Shown here: positions 60,477-64,000 of the stretch, piece by piece | Layout of the letters: every line of letters begins with the position of its first letter | How positions within the stretch are numbered: position 1 is the first letter of the stretch | Assembly: GCF_900172315.1 (NCBI RefSeq) | Contig: NZ_FWFV01000003.1 | Location: forward strand, 186,001 to 250,000 | Source of the DNA: Palleronia marisminoris | GTDB taxonomy: Bacteria; Pseudomonadota; Alphaproteobacteria; Rhodobacterales; Rhodobacteraceae | Reading direction: 5' to 3' | Length of the DNA stretch: 64,000 nucleotides | Notes under the pieces: model-generated | Told to the model about the DNA's origin: nothing | Seen by the model: only the letters and a program-made list of their open reading frames with translations | Databases searched by the model: none | Translations under genes and position numbers: made by a program

Positions 60477-61537
60477 CGCCGCTGGCCGAGATCCTCGCCC
60501 GGCAGATCGCGGCGACGGGGCCGATGACAGTGGCCGAATACATGGCCGCCTGCCTGATGCACCCGCGCCACGGCTACTATACCACCCGCGATCCCTTGGG
60601 CGCAGCGGGGGATTTCATCACCGCCCCCGAGATCAGCCAGATGTTCGGCGAGCTGATCGGGCTGGCGCTCGCGCAGTCCTGGATCGAACGCGATAGGCCC
60701 GATCCCTTCGCGCTGGCCGAGCTTGGCTCCGGGCGCGGGACGTTGATGGCCGACGCTCTGCGCGCGACGCGGGCGGTACCCGGGTTCCATGGCGCGATGC
60801 GGCTGGCGCTGGTCGAGGTATCTCCGCCCCTGCGCGTGGCGCAGGCCAGGGCGCTGGCGGGATACGCTCCGACCTTCTGCGACACGGTCGAGGCTCTGCC
60901 CGACGCGGGGCCGCTGTTCCTGATCGCCAACGAGTTCTTCGACGCGCTGCCTGTCCGCCAGTTCCTGCGCGACGGTGAGGGTTGGCGCGAGCGGATGGTC
61001 GGCCTGCAGGACGGCGCCCTGGGTTTCGCGCTGGCCGAGGTCACCCGCTACGCCGAGCTCGAGCCGCGCCTTGCCGACACCGGGCCGGGCCATATGATCG
61101 AGACGAGCGGCGCGGCGCGTGCCGTTGCCGCGACGATCGGCGATCGGATCGCCAGCCGGGGCGGCGTGGCGCTGATGTTCGATTATGGGCAGGACGGCCT
61201 GCTGGGGGACACGTTTCAGGCGGTTCGAGGTCACGAGAAGGAAAACCCCCTCGCCCGACCCGGTCAGGCTGACTTGACCGCGCATGTTGATTTCGGCGCT
61301 CTGGCCGAGGCCGCCCCCTGTGCCGCGAGCACCGTCACCCCGCAGGGCGTGTGGCTGGAACGGCTGGGCATCACCGACCGCGCCCGGACGCTGGCGCGGG
61401 GGCTGACCGGAACCGAACTCGAAACCCATGTGGCCGCGCATCGGCGATTGACGCACCCCGAGGAAATGGGACATCTTTTCAAGGTGATGTCTTTCCACGA
61501 TGAAATCGGCCCTCCGCCGGGATTGGAGGCAAGGTGA
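60473..61537 (+). CDS. MidA/NDUFAF7 family SAM-dependent methyltransferase
   Basis: A protein of 354 residues. Early motifs are [20 protein letters not shown] and [20 protein letters not shown] near residue 45, the SAM-binding loop is [16 protein letters not shown] near 84, and [14 protein letters not shown] lies near 150. This is the classical MidA/NDUFAF7 pattern. In mitochondria the family methylates an arginine of a complex I subunit, and the bacterial role may be similar. It is coupled to lgt and pgeF by 4-base overlaps. Confidence 0.92.
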   Translation: MTPLAEILARQIAATGPMTVAEYMAACLMHPRHGYYTTRDPLGAAGDFITAPEISQMFGELIGLALAQSWIERDRPDPFALAELGSGRGTLMADALRATRAVPGFHGAMRLALVEVSPPLRVAQARALAGYAPTFCDTVEALPDAGPLFLIANEFFDALPVRQFLRDGEGWRERMVGLQDGALGFALAEVTRYAELEPRLADTGPGHMIETSGAARAVAATIGDRIASRGGVALMFDYGQDGLLGDTFQAVRGHEKENPLARPGQADLTAHVDFGALAEAAPCAASTVTPQGVWLERLGITDRARTLARGLTGTELETHVAAHRRLTHPEEMGHLFKVMSFHDEIGPPPGLEAR

Positions 61538-62289
61538 GCCTCGCCTTTCTGACTTCGGACCTGCTGTCGCCCATCCGACACGGATTCTTCACGCGCCGCG
61601 GCGGCGCCTCGTCCGGCGTTTTCGCCGGGCTGAACTGCGGGCTCAGTTCGAGCGATCAGGCCCACGTGGTGCGCATCAATCGCGCCCGCGTGGCTGACGA
61701 GATGGGAGTGCCGCGCGAGGCGCTGGCGACCGTGCCGCAGATCCACTCCGCCGACGTGTCGGTGATCGAACACGGCGGGGCCGGCGAGCGTCCGGCCGAC
61801 GCGATGGTCACGCGTGTGCCCGGCGTCGCGCTGGGGATCCTGACCGCCGATTGCATGCCGATCCTTCTGGCCGATGCCGAGGCGGGCGTCGTCGGCGCCG
61901 CGCATGCGGGCTGGAAGGGAGCGCTCGGCGGGGTCATCGAGAACACGGTCGAGGCGATGGTGGACCTCGGGGCCGGACGGTCGCGGATCCGCGCGGCGAT
62001 TGGGCCGTCGATCAGCCAGGCGGCCTACGAGGTCGGGCCGGAGATGCTCGACGACTTCATCGTCGAGAACCCCGAGGCCTCGCGACACTTCGCGCAGGGC
62101 AAGGGCGACCGGCTGATGTTCGACCTGCCGGGCTTTGGCTTGAGCCGCCTGCGCGCCGCCGGAGTCGAGGCCGAGTGGATCGGCCGCTGCACCTATCGCG
62201 AGCCCGAGGCGTTCTTCTCCTATCGCCGCGCGACGCACCGGCTCGAGAGTGACTACGGGCGGCTGATCTCGGTCATCCGGCTGGACTGA
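61534..62289 (+). CDS. pgeF: Peptidoglycan editing factor PgeF (YfiH/laccase-domain family)
   Basis: A protein of 251 residues from a GTG overlapping the methyltransferase stop. The signatures are GFFTRRGGASSGVFAGLNCG near the start, VPQIHSADV (His ligand), GILTADCMPILLADAEAG (Cys ligand) and GAAHAGWKGALGGVIENTVE (His ligand). Family members act as purine nucleoside enzymes and edit peptidoglycan precursors. The lgt-midA-pgeF order is common in alphaproteobacteria. Confidence 0.93.
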   Translation: MSLAFLTSDLLSPIRHGFFTRRGGASSGVFAGLNCGLSSSDQAHVVRINRARVADEMGVPREALATVPQIHSADVSVIEHGGAGERPADAMVTRVPGVALGILTADCMPILLADAEAGVVGAAHAGWKGALGGVIENTVEAMVDLGAGRSRIRAAIGPSISQAAYEVGPEMLDDFIVENPEASRHFAQGKGDRLMFDLPGFGLSRLRAAGVEAEWIGRCTYREPEAFFSYRRATHRLESDYGRLISVIRLD

Positions 62290-62857
62290 GCGAACTCGCT
62301 AGAGGCGCCGCCGAAACTCCTGCCCCACGCCACCGAAGCGCCCCATTCGAAGCCGAGCCTGCGACATGTAGCGCATCCGAAGGAACGTGAGGATGACCCA
62401 TCGCCGCTGGCTCGCCGCCGCCATTGCCCAATCCGTCAAACCCGTGCCGGCGCTGCCCTTCCAACGCGACCGCAAAGGCTGAGCCCGCCCCGCGCATGAC
62501 GGAGCAACCCTGCGGCGGCGCCGCCAGCCTCGTGCCCTTGGGCGGTCTGCAGCCCTGCACCGGGAAACGATACGCGCACGTCCCAAAGCTTCGCTTTTAA
62601 TGATCTGGACAGCGCGATCGGCGAGCGCATTCGCATGTGCCCGAGCCTCGCGATCTGCACCGCCTTGTGCCGCAGCACGCTGGTGCAGACGCCGGACGTC
62701 GAGTTGGGCAGCGTGCATCCGGGCGCACTGGCGCCCTAGGAGGCGGCGCTCGACCTGCCGATGTTCCCCCATCTCCGGCGGATAAAGGAGTTCGGCGACC
62801 TGGTCCTGCCGCGGCTGGAGGGAGAGACGCCCGACCGCGCGACGGCCGCCTGACGGC
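62290..62857. other. 568-bp gap with a decayed coding fragment
   Basis: On the plus strand, one frame from about 62,590 reads NDLDSAIGERIRMCPSLAIC and continues to DVELGSVHPGALAP, then a TAG at about 62,737. The same frame then resumes as EAALDLPMFPHLRRIKEFGD and ends TGA near 62,853. Upstream of 62,590 the coding character is lost. This looks like the 3' remnant of a pseudogene. The parent family is not recognised. Confidence 0.4.

Positions 62858-64000
<1,143 letters not shown>

Overview
The window is high-GC bacterial chromosome with dense operons and many 4-base ATGA start/stop overlaps. Gene content points to an alphaproteobacterium, most likely Rhodobacteraceae (roseobacter type). The pointers are the H-NS/MvaT-like protein next to a DUF6481 protein, the dacC-tmk-holB-tatD-MBL operon, UbiK beside lgt-MidA-pgeF, and the sugar and polyamine-type ABC operons. 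Species cannot be fixed from sequence reading alone.

Layout. (1) 1-16.7 kb is an exopolysaccharide locus: a Wzx-like flippase (cut by the left edge), sulfotransferase, orphan LuxR regulator, long-form NDP-sugar dehydratase (WbpM/CapD type), DegT/StrS aminotransferase, a formyltransferase/ATP-grasp/HAD cassette, a PMT-like membrane glycosyltransferase, a GT4 glycosyltransferase, an O-antigen ligase/polymerase-like protein, a Wzz-BY-kinase fusion, a secreted pectate-lyase-like protein and a second LuxR regulator. Together they could make, modify, polymerise, export and trim an amino-sugar-containing polymer. (2) 17.3-18.2 kb holds a DUF6481 gene and a divergent H-NS-like gene. (3) 18.3-26.2 kb is a LacI-controlled glycoside uptake locus (SBP, two permeases, MalK-type ATPase) with a GH94-type phosphorylase. 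Palindromic LacI-type operators lie in the divergent promoter. (4) 26.2-27.6 kb looks decayed. (5) 27.6-30.3 kb holds a GNAT acetyltransferase, an SDR, and a divergent AHSA1/ArsR pair sharing a palindrome.

(6) 30.72-46.24 kb is a 15.5-kb integrative element in the 3' end of tRNA-Ser(TGA). A 20-bp direct repeat of the tRNA end marks both borders, and 12-bp-phased repeats resembling integrase arm sites lie inside each border. It carries a tyrosine integrase, a block of small unknown genes, a 1044-residue primase-helicase followed by a long inverted repeat (candidate origin or structured RNA), a serine resolvase, and three cargo modules that look like defence or toxin systems. These are a PLD-like protein with a membrane coiled-coil partner, a pentapeptide-repeat/DUF900 hydrolase fusion, and a two-gene module of a 2-TM protein plus a RelE-like protein with ten tandem octapeptides. 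The last is the best candidate for an undescribed system.

(7) 46.2-64 kb is core chromosome: tRNA-Ser, a SPOR lipoprotein, dacC-tmk-holB-tatD-MBL-AEC transporter, a polyamine/Fe-type ABC operon with an interposed DUF1330 gene, tRNA-Leu(GAG), lipB, ubiK, lgt-midA-pgeF, an Lrp/AsnC regulator and the start of trxB (cut by the right edge). All functional calls come from motif recognition in the translated sequence; no database search was run.
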